Positions 15,180 to 23,418 of a stretch of 64,000 nt of DNA are shown in pieces. The position numbers were made by a program, and so were the translations under genes. The stretch comes from Actinoplanes regularis (GTDB lineage Bacteria; Actinomycetota; Actinomycetes; Mycobacteriales; Micromonosporaceae), in contig NZ_FZNR01000003.1 in NCBI RefSeq assembly GCF_900188005.1, positions 62,001 to 126,000 of the forward strand, written 5' to 3'. The first letter of the stretch is position 1. Every line of letters starts with the position of its first letter. The notes under the pieces were generated by a model that saw only the letters and a list, made by a program, of their open reading frames with translations, was not told the DNA's origin and made no database searches.

Positions 15180-15980
15180 TCAGCCGGAGCTGGCGCGGGC
15201 TGCCGCCGGCGGGTAGACATCGTCGAACATCCCCTCCGTGAGTCCTTCGAGATAGCCGAGGACCTCGTCGAGCCCGGTGACGTCGGCGTACTTCATATGA
15301 ATGTCCATCAAGCTCACCTTGTGGGAGAGCACCGCCCGATCGAAGACCGCCTCATGCGGGACGGTGACACGAAGGTCGTAGGAGATGGCGTCCACGGCCG
15401 TGGCCCGCACGCAACCGCTCGTTGTCGTGCCCGTGATGATCAGTGAGTCGGCGCCGAGCATCGTCAGGTGACTCATCAGTGGCGTACCGAAGAAGGCCGA
15501 AGGCTTCCGCTTCTCGACGAGAATGTCATCGGCCTCCGGTGCGATCTCGGCGACGATCCGGTTGCCCATGTGTCCGTTCACGTCCACCACGTCACCGCTG
15601 CGCGTGCTCTTCGCCGTCCAGACGCCGAGGTCGAATCCATCCGAGCGCCGTGGGTTGGTCGTGTAGATCACCGGCAGCCGTTTACGCCGAGCGACCTCCA
15701 GCAGCCGTGCGATCGCCGGTATCGCGGTGGTCCACGCGACCTCGCCGCAGGAGTACCGCCAGCGTTCGATCGACTCGAGGATCGGCTCGGGCCGGTCTCC
15801 GCAGAAGTTGTAATTTACGTCGACAATCATCAGCGCCGGTCGTCGGCCGAATCCTGCCCGACGTCCCCAGCCTGCCGCTTCAAAGACCATCCGGTCGGTC
15901 TCACCAAGGACATCCGCCCAAACTTCGTCGTTGACGGCCGTCTCTTTGGCGATGTCATCACCCCGGGTGTTGTCCCTCAT
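15180..15980 (-). CDS. isochorismatase-fold cysteine hydrolase
   Basis: A 266-residue protein with the cysteine-hydrolase layout: the Asp of PALMIVDVNYNFCG, the Lys of LVEKRKPSAFFGTPL and the Cys of IITGTTTSGCVRATAVDA. This D-K-C triad matches N-carbamoylsarcosine amidohydrolase, nicotinamidase and ureidoacrylate hydrolase types. Its ATG overlaps the stop of the upstream hydantoinase-like gene by 4 bases. Together with that enzyme, an N-carbamoyl or ureido amide substrate is the natural guess. Confidence 0.8.
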   Translation of the reverse strand: MRDNTRGDDIAKETAVNDEVWADVLGETDRMVFEAAGWGRRAGFGRRPALMIVDVNYNFCGDRPEPILESIERWRYSCGEVAWTTAIPAIARLLEVARRKRLPVIYTTNPRRSDGFDLGVWTAKSTRSGDVVDVNGHMGNRIVAEIAPEADDILVEKRKPSAFFGTPLMSHLTMLGADSLIITGTTTSGCVRATAVDAISYDLRVTVPHEAVFDRAVLSHKVSLMDIHMKYADVTGLDEVLGYLEGLTEGMFDDVYPPAAARASSG

Positions 15981-17611
15981 CGCCCGGTCTCCCCGCGCCC
16001 GTCCGCGCGCACGGAGGTGTAGAGCTGGGTCTCCGGGCTGAAGCCGGGCCGGTTGAAATCCGAACCGCTCCACCGGCGGTGCGACAGGTCGACGGCGGTC
16101 GGCTCGGCGATCGGGTAAGTGCGCGATGTGCTTTGCGGGTACCGAGCCAGATACTCGCCGCGGGCTTCGGCTACCGGACGCATTCCAGGGGAGTCGTCGG
16201 CCCATTCGGCGGTGACCTTGCCACGCATGATCGTCTTGACCGGCCAGCCATGGAAGGTGTGGCCTTCCATGATTGACCACCCGGCCCGAGTGTTGATGTG
16301 CTCCTTGCCGACGGTGACCTCGCGTCCGGCGTCGACGATGACCATGTCCGCGTCGAAGCCGGGCAGCAGCGAGCCCTTGCGGCCCCAGAGGCCGCTGGTC
16401 TTGGCCGGATTCTCGCAACTGACCTGTACCAGGCGCTCCATGCTGATCCGGCCCTTGTGCACGCCTTCGGACAGCAGAACGGGCAGGAAGAGTTCGACCC
16501 GGCTGAAGCCGGTACGGCAGTCCCAGATATTCGGGTTGTACATTTCCTCAAAACTCGCCGGTTCCCAGCCGACCACATGATCGGACCCGACGACGTCCAC
16601 GGTGCCGTCGGCCAGCGCCTCCCACAGGGCGTCGATGTTTTCCCGGCGACGCAGCGGCACGTTGATCCGCCAGCCGTCCTCCGGCTGCGCCCACAGCCAC
16701 GCCGGCCCGGTCTGCGCGAACACCCGCGCGCCCTCGGCGCGCGCCTTCGCGACCTCCTCGAAGCTGAGGCGCGTGGTGCAGTGCTGAAGGTACAGCGGAG
16801 GATTTCCCGGGGTCTGCCGCGCCAGATACGCGTAGGCCCGGATGTGCTGTGCCTCTAGGAAGTCGGGGGAACGGTCCGTCCAGGCGCCGAAGTCGGTGCG
16901 GTCGGCCGCGCGCAGACGGTCCTCGAAGACTCGGCCGATCTCCCAGTTCTCCGGGTGGATGTGCACCATCCCCGGGTAGCCGAGGTGGGCCACCTGCTCC
17001 ATCACCTGGTAGACGGTTCCGTCGTCGATGCCCGTACCAAGACCCGCACGCCGAGACGGCCAGTTGCTGTCGTCACCGTCTCGCATGGCCTTGAGGCCAC
17101 GCGTCTGCAGGTAGAGCTTGAACGAGGTGACGCCATGTCCCTCGGCATACTCCTGGATCTCGTGGGCCTGCTCATCGGTCTCGAGCATGTAGGTGAGATA
17201 GGCGTCGACGTGCGAAACGGTCTCGATCACCTTCCGCGCTGAAGGGAACGCCTGGTGGAACGAGACCACGTCGGCCCGGTTGACGACCTCTTTGAACGGC
17301 TCGGTACCCATGCGCGTCACCGGCGCCTGGATGCCCCATGTGGTCACGCCGGCGCACGCCGCGGTCCGCGACTCGGTGCGCATGTCGTATTCGAAGGGCA
17401 CGTAGCAGCCGGGATGGGCCTCCGAATCGACGATGCCCGGCAGGATGTAGTTCCCGTGTGCATCGATGCGTTCCTTCGCGGGTGGCAGTAACTCCTCGGG
17501 TGCGAGGGCGACCACCTTTCCGTCCTTGACGCCTACCGCCACCCGGTGGCGTCCGTCGCCGAGTACGACGGTTCCGTTAGCTACGACGAGATCAAGGATT
17601 TCACCAGCCAC
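15977..17611 (-). CDS. hydantoinase/dihydroorotase-like amidohydrolase
   Basis: A 544-residue cyclic amidohydrolase. Visible features are NYILPGIVDSEAHPG near the N-terminus (usual HxH reads EAH here, so the first metal site is altered), SFKLYLQTRG at the carbamylated-lysine position, MVHIHPEN, LYLQHCTTR and VVGSDHV. Family members open hydantoins, dihydropyrimidines or allantoin. The GTG start at 17611 is supported by GGAGGAACTATC. It heads an operon with the cysteine hydrolase, MFS and ArsR genes. The Glu-for-His change in the HxH motif is odd and may mark a mononuclear or unusual member. Confidence 0.75.
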   Translation of the reverse strand: MAGEILDLVVANGTVVLGDGRHRVAVGVKDGKVVALAPEELLPPAKERIDAHGNYILPGIVDSEAHPGCYVPFEYDMRTESRTAACAGVTTWGIQAPVTRMGTEPFKEVVNRADVVSFHQAFPSARKVIETVSHVDAYLTYMLETDEQAHEIQEYAEGHGVTSFKLYLQTRGLKAMRDGDDSNWPSRRAGLGTGIDDGTVYQVMEQVAHLGYPGMVHIHPENWEIGRVFEDRLRAADRTDFGAWTDRSPDFLEAQHIRAYAYLARQTPGNPPLYLQHCTTRLSFEEVAKARAEGARVFAQTGPAWLWAQPEDGWRINVPLRRRENIDALWEALADGTVDVVGSDHVVGWEPASFEEMYNPNIWDCRTGFSRVELFLPVLLSEGVHKGRISMERLVQVSCENPAKTSGLWGRKGSLLPGFDADMVIVDAGREVTVGKEHINTRAGWSIMEGHTFHGWPVKTIMRGKVTAEWADDSPGMRPVAEARGEYLARYPQSTSRTYPIAEPTAVDLSHRRWSGSDFNRPGFSPETQLYTSVRADGRGETGR

Positions 17612-18191
17612 GATAGTTCCTCCGGTAAGTGCGCGATACATGACGAGCGCGTAGAGCGTGATGGAACCCGCGCATTGACAGGGCGATTCGCCGATCGGCG
17701 GACGAAGTGCAATATGACCTGACGCGATCTCGCGGCGACAATACGGCGGTTTCTCGTCGCGTGCACGTTTGTGTTGCGCAAGCCAATCCGTCTCCCGGAG
17801 ACGTCTTGTGCGACTGAGGATTATCAGCAGTTGGACAGAGACTCGGCTCCGGCTGCGGCTCACCGGGCCTTGGCCGCCGTGCTTCCGCTGGGCACCGCTG
17901 TCCTAGAAGCGGCGAACCGGTCAACCATTGACTGGTACCCACTGGTCTCGAACCCTGTCGCCGCCGAATCCTCCGCGACTGGCTGCTCAACATCAGCCAT
18001 CAAATCTGCATGAACGGACCAGTCGCCGGCCGAACAAGAAACCCGGCCGAACCGACTCGACAATCACTCCGCCGAGCAAGTAGAAAGACCGCACGCGGCC
18101 CCGGCCCAGGGAAATTGCACGAGCTCAAACCCGCGGAATTCCGTGAGCGCCGACATTGACGGAAGCCTGCTGCGAACTGGAGGAGAGCTTG
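17612..18191. other. 580-bp divergent intergenic region
   Basis: No convincing gene lies between the amidohydrolase operon (leftward) and queD (rightward). The dyad CGTCTCC-C-GGAGACG (17789-17803) is a possible operator. A 46-codon minus-strand reading frame (17860-18000) lacks a ribosome-binding site and is not called. No preQ1/preQ0-type riboswitch was recognised ahead of queD. Confidence 0.5.
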
Positions 18192-18728
18192 ATGGCTGAA
18201 AGAACCGATGAACTCGCACGCGACGCGACATGGTGCGAGGAAGAACGAGAGGGTGACTGCAGGGAAATCCGACAGACCGCAGCGACCACTGCTGTCACCG
18301 TTCGGCACAACTTCGAATCCGCGCATCGTCTGCCGCAGCTGGGCGGAAAATGCCACAACCTCCACGGTCACTCCTGGTGGGTGGAGGCAACCGTCGCGGG
18401 CGAAGCCGGAGCCGACGGCATAGTCGTGGAGTTCCATGACTTGAAGAGCTATCTGCGGGAGTGGATCGACGAGAATCTCGATCACGGCGCCATGCTGGGA
18501 AGCGAGGACGAACTCGTGCCGGCGCTAAATGCGGCGAACTCCAAGGTATTCGTGTTCGGCAAAGCGGATCCCTCGTTCGGCCTTAGCTGGCCGACGGTAG
18601 AGAACGTCGCCGAGCTTCTCAGCCGGGTCACGGCCGGATACCTCCAATCGCGGGGGTGGCCAGGTGTGCGCGTGTCCCGGGTCGTGGTACGGGAAACCCA
18701 TGTCAATGCCGCAGAGGTTTCTTGGTGA
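18192..18728 (+). CDS. queD: 6-carboxytetrahydropterin synthase QueD
   Basis: A 178-residue member of the QueD/PTPS family, which converts 7,8-dihydroneopterin triphosphate to 6-carboxy-tetrahydropterin. The zinc and catalytic motif is complete: HNFESAHRL, then GKCHNLHGHSW (catalytic Cys, HxH), with LDHGAML and RETHVNAAEVSW near the C-terminus. About 45 residues precede the core, longer than usual. The ATG at 18192 follows GGAGGAG. It is the first gene of a queD-queE-folE run coupled by overlaps. Confidence 0.9.
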   Translation: MAERTDELARDATWCEEEREGDCREIRQTAATTAVTVRHNFESAHRLPQLGGKCHNLHGHSWWVEATVAGEAGADGIVVEFHDLKSYLREWIDENLDHGAMLGSEDELVPALNAANSKVFVFGKADPSFGLSWPTVENVAELLSRVTAGYLQSRGWPGVRVSRVVVRETHVNAAEVSW

Positions 18729-19477
18729 AGACAGACGAGGCCGACATAGGCTTGCTTGAGTCCAGTGACGGCGGCATGCCTGCACTGCCAGTCTCCGAGG
18801 TGTTCGGACCGACCATCCAAGGCGAGGGCCCGTATGCCGGCCGGAGCGCCTGGTTCGTTCGGCTCGGCGGCTGCAATCTCTCGTGTTCCTGGTGTGACTC
18901 GCCGTATACCTGGGACGCGCAGCGCTTTGACCTGCGGCGCGAGATCCCGATGACACCGGTGGAGGAGGTTATCGCCGGGGTTGCCTCGTCGTCGCTTGTC
19001 GTCGTCACCGGTGGAGAGCCGCTGCTGCACCAGAATCGGCCTGCGTGGCGCGCACTATGCACCGGGTTGAGAGCGCGCGGTTGCACGCTGCAGATCGAGA
19101 CCAACGGAACGATCGTACCGAACTCGACCACTCGAGGCTTGGTCCAGACATTCGTCGTGTCACCGAAACTCGCGAATGCGGGTGCTCATCGCGGCAACGT
19201 CGATCCGGCACTGCGTACCGGGTGGGTCGAGGTCGCAAAATCCGGCCACGCGCACCTGAAGGTGGTGTGCACCTCGGCCGACGATGTCGCCGGCGTCGTC
19301 GACATCGCTCGCACCACCGGTTGGCCCCTTAGCCAAGTCTGGGTGATGCCGGAGGGGACGACCGCACAAGAGCTGAACGGCCGCTGGCGCGCGATCGCAG
19401 ACGCGGCTGCGCAGGCCGGTATCAACGCCACCCACAGGCTGCACATTCTCGCCTGGCAAGATCGTAGAGGTCACTAA
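18725..19477 (+). CDS. queE: 7-carboxy-7-deazaguanine synthase QueE
   Basis: A 250-residue radical SAM enzyme with FGPTIQGEGPYAGRSAWFVRLGGCNLSCSWCDSPYTWD, showing the CxxxCxxC cluster motif and the QueE signature, then VVVTGGEPLLH and QIETNGT. It rearranges 6-carboxytetrahydropterin to 7-carboxy-7-deazaguanine (CDG). It starts at a GTG overlapping the queD stop (GTGA). No QueC homologue is in the window, so the local pathway stops at CDG unless QueC is elsewhere. Confidence 0.95.
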   Translation: MKTDEADIGLLESSDGGMPALPVSEVFGPTIQGEGPYAGRSAWFVRLGGCNLSCSWCDSPYTWDAQRFDLRREIPMTPVEEVIAGVASSSLVVVTGGEPLLHQNRPAWRALCTGLRARGCTLQIETNGTIVPNSTTRGLVQTFVVSPKLANAGAHRGNVDPALRTGWVEVAKSGHAHLKVVCTSADDVAGVVDIARTTGWPLSQVWVMPEGTTAQELNGRWRAIADAAAQAGINATHRLHILAWQDRRGH

Positions 19478-20050
19478 ATGATTGACATCGAAAAGGTCGC
19501 ATCGAGTGTTTCCGACCTTCTGCTTGCGCTTGGTGTAGAGCGTGACTCGCATACGTACGACACGCCCCGACGCGTCGCCGAAGCATGGGCCGAGTGTCTC
19601 GCCGGATACGACAACGATCCGGTCATCCACCTGGACGCGACATTCACCGGGCCGTCGGATCCCGGCCTAGTCGTGCTCAGCGGGATCCGCTTGACCTCCA
19701 CCTGTGCGCACCACCTGCTGCCAATCACCGGCACCGCGACAGTCGCGTACCGCCCGCGACCGGGAGCACCCATCGTCGGACTGTCCAAGCTCGCTCGCGT
19801 GCTTCACGGGTATGCGCGGCGGCTGCAGGTCCAAGAGCACATCGGCTACCAGGTGGTGGAAGCGATACGCCAGAAGCTCGACCCGGTCGGCGCCGCGTGC
19901 ATCATCACGGCGGAGCACGGCTGCATCAGCACGCGGGGCGTCCTGGAACGCGGTGTGCTGACGACGACGCAGGCGACCGGCGGCGAGTGGGAGCCGGGGC
20001 ACGCCGATCTTCAAGCGATTCTCGCGGAGCACGCGGCCCGGAGCGTCTGA
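19478..20050 (+). CDS. folE: GTP cyclohydrolase I
   Basis: A 190-residue GTP cyclohydrolase I that makes dihydroneopterin triphosphate, the QueD substrate. Zinc ligands are seen in TSTCAHHLLPI (usual CEHH; Glu is Ala here) and AEHGCISTRGV. Other landmarks are VGLSKLARVLHGYARRLQVQEHIG and DPVGAACIITAEHGC. The ATG follows the queE stop with no gap. A cluster-dedicated copy beside queD and queE is typical of deazapurine antibiotic clusters. Confidence 0.92.
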   Translation: MIDIEKVASSVSDLLLALGVERDSHTYDTPRRVAEAWAECLAGYDNDPVIHLDATFTGPSDPGLVVLSGIRLTSTCAHHLLPITGTATVAYRPRPGAPIVGLSKLARVLHGYARRLQVQEHIGYQVVEAIRQKLDPVGAACIITAEHGCISTRGVLERGVLTTTQATGGEWEPGHADLQAILAEHAARSV

Positions 20051-20110
20051 ACATTCGAGCCGGCGCGACTCCGGCGGCGAAGGAATTCCAGATCTCCGCC
20101 TTCCTGGCCG

Positions 20111-20147
20111 GGCTGTGCAACTGAAGAAAATCCTCAGTTGCACAGCC
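20111..20147 (+). terminator. stem-loop after folE
   Basis: A perfect 14-bp inverted repeat (GGCTGTGCAACTGA at 20111-20124, complement at 20134-20147) with a 9-base loop. It lies 60 bp past folE and 50 bp before the next start codon. It could terminate or attenuate between the CDG genes and the ligase operon. Confidence 0.6.
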
Positions 20148-20196
20148 GGGATCGGTTCTGCGATCGGCGTATCGCATCTACGAATGGAGAACACTG

Positions 20197-20241
20197 ATGA
20201 CCACTGTCACGAATGTGACCAGGCCCTGGTGGGCGCCGTGA
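20197..20241 (+). CDS. 14-residue mini-ORF coupled to ATP-grasp gene
   Basis: ATG at 20197 follows GGAGA with 6-7 bases spacing and opens a 14-codon frame, MTTVTNVTRPWWAP, whose TGA stop overlaps the GTG start of the ATP-grasp gene (GTGA at 20238-20241). This is the best ribosome-binding site in the region and would couple translation of both. It may be a regulatory leader or a genuine peptide substrate for one of the ATP-grasp ligases. Its size makes chance occurrence possible. Confidence 0.45.
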   Translation: MTTVTNVTRPWWAP

Positions 20242-21173
20242 AACTCGGCATTATCGCGTGGGAGAAAGCGGAGCCGGAAGCGATTGGGACGGCGGACGTC
20301 GCCAGAGAACGTGGGCACAGCGCGGTGGTGTTCGAACTCGACGACGTACGCTGTGATCCCAGCCCTGGGGGTGCGGTAGCGAGCGTCCAAGGGACCCCGT
20401 TGTCGGAGTTCGACGTCATCCTCTGCCGGTGTGACCTCAGCACGCCGCCCTGGACGGAGAAGATCCAGCAGCTTCTGCTGCTCAACGGCGAACCGGGCGT
20501 GATCGTCCTCGACCCGCTGGACGTGCACATCAGAGCGGCGAGCAAGCGAGCCATGCTCCAGCAGCTCACGTTGCACGGCATCCCCGTCCCGCCGACCAAG
20601 GAGTGCCGCAGCGCCGCCGACGTGCGTGCCGCGCTTGATGCATGGGGCCAGGTGGTGGTCAAGCCCGCTCTGGGCTACCGAGGGCTCGACGTCGAGCGCA
20701 TCCTCGAAGGCCCGACCACCGCGGCCCTGCAACTCATCGACGCACTACTCGAACGGCACGGCACGCTCCTCTGTCAGCCCTATCTGGAACACACGGGCGA
20801 CTACCGAGTGCTCATCATCGGGTCGAAGGTCTCCAGCTCCATGCGGTTCGACACCGCCGCCGACGGCGACTGGAAGCCCTTCTCCGGTGACCTCGCCGAC
20901 GATCCGGTCAGTTCTGCCTTCGTCGAGCCGCCGGACGAGCTCACGTCCCTGGCCCTGCGAGCTGCGAAGGCGGCTGACCTGACGATCGCTGGCGTCGACA
21001 TCATCATGACCGAGGCCAGCCTGACGGTGATCGAGGTGAACCCGGTGCCGGGCTGGGCCGCATGGACCCCGGAGTTGGCACGAGTCCCCAACGGTCAGCT
21101 CGTGGACTTCGCGGAGAGCCAGGCCAACGCCCAGGGTGGCGTCGGTGCGACGTCGGCGCAGAGGTGGCGATGA
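20238..21173 (+). CDS. RimK/LysX-like ATP-grasp ligase
   Basis: A 311-residue ATP-grasp protein starting MKLGIIAWEK. The ATP-binding lysines lie in SKRAML and VVVKPALGYRG, and the magnesium site is in TVIEVNPVPGW. The compact layout resembles LysX/RimK/GshB-type ligases that join a carboxylate to an amine through an acyl phosphate. The GTG start overlaps the mini-ORF stop; the stop overlaps the KAS III start (ATGA). It lies directly after the CDG genes, so ligation of CDG or of an amino acid is possible. An alternative ATG at 20184 lacks a ribosome-binding site. Confidence 0.8.
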   Translation: MKLGIIAWEKAEPEAIGTADVARERGHSAVVFELDDVRCDPSPGGAVASVQGTPLSEFDVILCRCDLSTPPWTEKIQQLLLLNGEPGVIVLDPLDVHIRAASKRAMLQQLTLHGIPVPPTKECRSAADVRAALDAWGQVVVKPALGYRGLDVERILEGPTTAALQLIDALLERHGTLLCQPYLEHTGDYRVLIIGSKVSSSMRFDTAADGDWKPFSGDLADDPVSSAFVEPPDELTSLALRAAKAADLTIAGVDIIMTEASLTVIEVNPVPGWAAWTPELARVPNGQLVDFAESQANAQGGVGATSAQRWR

Positions 21174-22228
21174 TGAGCCACGGGGCGAAGAGCCGGTCGC
21201 AGGGCCGCAGGGACCATGCCATGGCGGAGTCGCCGACGGGAATCATCGGCACTGGTTCGTGCCTGCCGAGCACTGTTGTGACCTGCGACGAGATTGATCG
21301 GGCGCTCAATGCCAGGCCCGGATGGACCCAGCGGGCGACGGGGATCCGTGAACGGCGCTGTGCCCCCGCCGAGACATCGCTCACCGACCTGGCCGTCGGG
21401 GCGGGCCGGGAAGCTCTCCGCGCCGCCGGCGTCAGCCCTAGCGAGGTCCGCACCATCATCGTGGCTACGGTCAGCCCCGACCCGCCGGTCCCGGCGGTCG
21501 CCGCCCGGGTCCAGGACCGCCTCGGCGCGACGCACGCCTTTGCGTTCGACCTCAACGCGGCGTGCGCGGGGTTTGTCTTCGCGCTGGAGGTCGCACGGCC
21601 ACTGGTCGGGGTGGATGTCGAGCGGCCGTTCGTTCTGGTCATCGGCTGTGACCTCTGGTCGCGGATGACCGACCCGCTCGACCGTCAGACCTGGCCGCTC
21701 TTCGGAGACGGGGCGGGGGCAGTGGTCCTTGGCCCGGTCAAGGAGGGCGGGTTCATGGCGACGGAGCTTGCGACGAACGGCTCGCTGGGCGATTACGCCG
21801 TGGGCGGCTTCTCACCTCCGTTGCCGGGCCAGGCACCAGAGAGCACAGGCCATCTCTTCAGGATGCGCGGCCGGGAGATCTCCGAGTTGATGTTCGAAAA
21901 GCTGCCGAAGTTGGTGAATACGGTGACGCAGATGGCGGGTGTCGCCGTGGCGGACGTCGACTATCTGATCTGTCACCAGGCGAATCCCAAACTCGTGGCG
22001 CGATGCGCCGAGGAAGCGGGATTCGCCGGGGACCGGAATGTGAGTACCGGCGAAGTGTTCGGCAACACCGTCGGAGCGTCGGTGCCACTCGGAATCGACG
22101 CGGCGGTGCAGGACGGCCGGCTGCGAGAGGGGTCTTTGGTACTGCTCGCAGCCTTCGGCGCGGGAATGTCGTGGGGAGGCACCCTGATCAGGTGGTCGAA
22201 ACCGGGTGCCAGAGTGGAGGAGCGGTGA
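21170..22228 (+). CDS. KAS III-like ketoacyl synthase / acyltransferase, copy 1
   Basis: A 352-residue beta-ketoacyl-ACP synthase III homologue with an intact triad: Cys132 in LNAACAGF, His in ICHQANPKL and Asn in FGNTVGASVPL. A Gly-rich FGDGAGAVVLGP follows the Cys. The usual product is a 3-ketoacyl thioester, but cluster members such as CerJ-type proteins make esters or amides. GAGGTGG precedes the ATG, which overlaps the preceding stop. No acyl carrier protein gene is seen nearby, so a CoA thioester substrate is likely. Confidence 0.88.
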   Translation: MMSHGAKSRSQGRRDHAMAESPTGIIGTGSCLPSTVVTCDEIDRALNARPGWTQRATGIRERRCAPAETSLTDLAVGAGREALRAAGVSPSEVRTIIVATVSPDPPVPAVAARVQDRLGATHAFAFDLNAACAGFVFALEVARPLVGVDVERPFVLVIGCDLWSRMTDPLDRQTWPLFGDGAGAVVLGPVKEGGFMATELATNGSLGDYAVGGFSPPLPGQAPESTGHLFRMRGREISELMFEKLPKLVNTVTQMAGVAVADVDYLICHQANPKLVARCAEEAGFAGDRNVSTGEVFGNTVGASVPLGIDAAVQDGRLREGSLVLLAAFGAGMSWGGTLIRWSKPGARVEER

Positions 22229-23418
22229 ACACTAGCTGGAACAAGCGTCAGTTAGAGATCCGAGAGCGGTTCCATGAGTTCGCCACCGATCTCGTGGCGG
22301 TCGGCACCGATGCCCGCGATCGAGACGGATCCTTCGACCGGGGGATCTGGAAGGAGCTGGCGGCCACCGACTTCTGGCGGCTGCAGGTGCCGGCCGAGAT
22401 CGGAGGTCTCGGCCAGGACGGCTGGGACTGGCTGGCAGCTTTGGAGGGCCTGTCGCTCGGTGCGCGCGATCTCGGTTTCCTCATGTCTGTCGCGTCGCAG
22501 AGCGGCCTGATCCGGCTGCTGGTGACGGCCGGCACCCGGGAGCAACAGGACACGTGGCTGCCGGGCCTGACATCCGGAGACATCGCGGCCACAGCGTCCA
22601 CCGAGGAGTCCGGCGGATCCGACGTCCGGGGGTTCTCGACCCGGGCGGTCCCCGCGGCCGGTGGCGGCTTCATCCTGAACGGCGGCAAGGCGCACATCAC
22701 GAACGCGCCCGTCGCGGATGTCGTCATGCTGGCGGCTCGTACCGACACCGAGCCCGGGGCCTTCGAACTCAGCCTGTTCGTGACGCGCACCACCGCCGAC
22801 GGGGTCGAGATCGGACCCGGTGAGGACCTTCTGGGACTCCGGACGAGTCCGACCGGGCCGATCACGTTCCGCGACGTGCACCTCGATGCCGACGCAGTGA
22901 TCGGCGGCGTCGGTGAGGGCCTGACACGCCTCTACAGCACATTGGCGTACGACAGGATTCTGTTCGGGATCATCGTCGGGAGCTCCCTGGAGGCACAGCT
23001 TGAGCCACTGGTGCGACAGCTCGAGACCAGGCACGCGTTCGGCGCACCGCTGAGCGGGCAGCAGTACATGCAGGAGAAGGTCGTGTCGCTCGCCATGGCC
23101 GTCGAGGGGTCCCGCGCACTGGCCTATCGGTCGTTTGGCCAGTTGGACGGCCGGCACGATGGATACAGCCTCAGTGCCTCGGTGACGAAGCTGTTCGCGT
23201 CGACAGGTCTCGTCGGCTCGGGTCTCGACCTGGTCCAGGCATTCGGCCACTCGGGCTACGAATCCGGCAGTGCGGTGGAGCGCAACCTGCGCGACTCGGT
23301 GGCCTTCAAGATCGCCGCCGGGACGGACGAGATGCAGAAGAAGAACATCTTCAACCACGTGCGGCGTGCGTACCGGTCCGACGAGACCGCTCGAGGTTCG
23401 AGCGGGTCGGGGACGTGA
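22225..23418 (+). CDS. acyl-CoA dehydrogenase-like flavoprotein
   Basis: A 397-residue protein of the acyl-CoA dehydrogenase fold: TASTEESGGSDVRG (flavin/substrate loop), FGAPLSGQQYMQEK, and a C-terminal AGTDEMQKKNI in place of the common YEGTxEIQR. The Glu before GT, the catalytic base of short- and medium-chain enzymes, is Ala here. An Asp (LAYDRIL) sits where isovaleryl-type enzymes keep Glu. It may therefore desaturate an unusual substrate or act as a non-dehydrogenase. The GTG start overlaps the KAS III stop, with GGAGGAG upstream. Confidence 0.85.
   Translation: MNTSWNKRQLEIRERFHEFATDLVAVGTDARDRDGSFDRGIWKELAATDFWRLQVPAEIGGLGQDGWDWLAALEGLSLGARDLGFLMSVASQSGLIRLLVTAGTREQQDTWLPGLTSGDIAATASTEESGGSDVRGFSTRAVPAAGGGFILNGGKAHITNAPVADVVMLAARTDTEPGAFELSLFVTRTTADGVEIGPGEDLLGLRTSPTGPITFRDVHLDADAVIGGVGEGLTRLYSTLAYDRILFGIIVGSSLEAQLEPLVRQLETRHAFGAPLSGQQYMQEKVVSLAMAVEGSRALAYRSFGQLDGRHDGYSLSASVTKLFASTGLVGSGLDLVQAFGHSGYESGSAVERNLRDSVAFKIAAGTDEMQKKNIFNHVRRAYRSDETARGSSGSGT

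Noticed and set aside
17860..18000. 46-codon minus-strand ORF (MADVEQPVAEDSA...) upstream of the hydantoinase-like gene
   Set aside because: No ribosome-binding site, no recognised family and not adjacent to modifying enzymes.
17612..18191. preQ1/preQ0 riboswitch ahead of queD
   Set aside because: No recognisable aptamer-like pattern; only a short dyad at 17789-17803.
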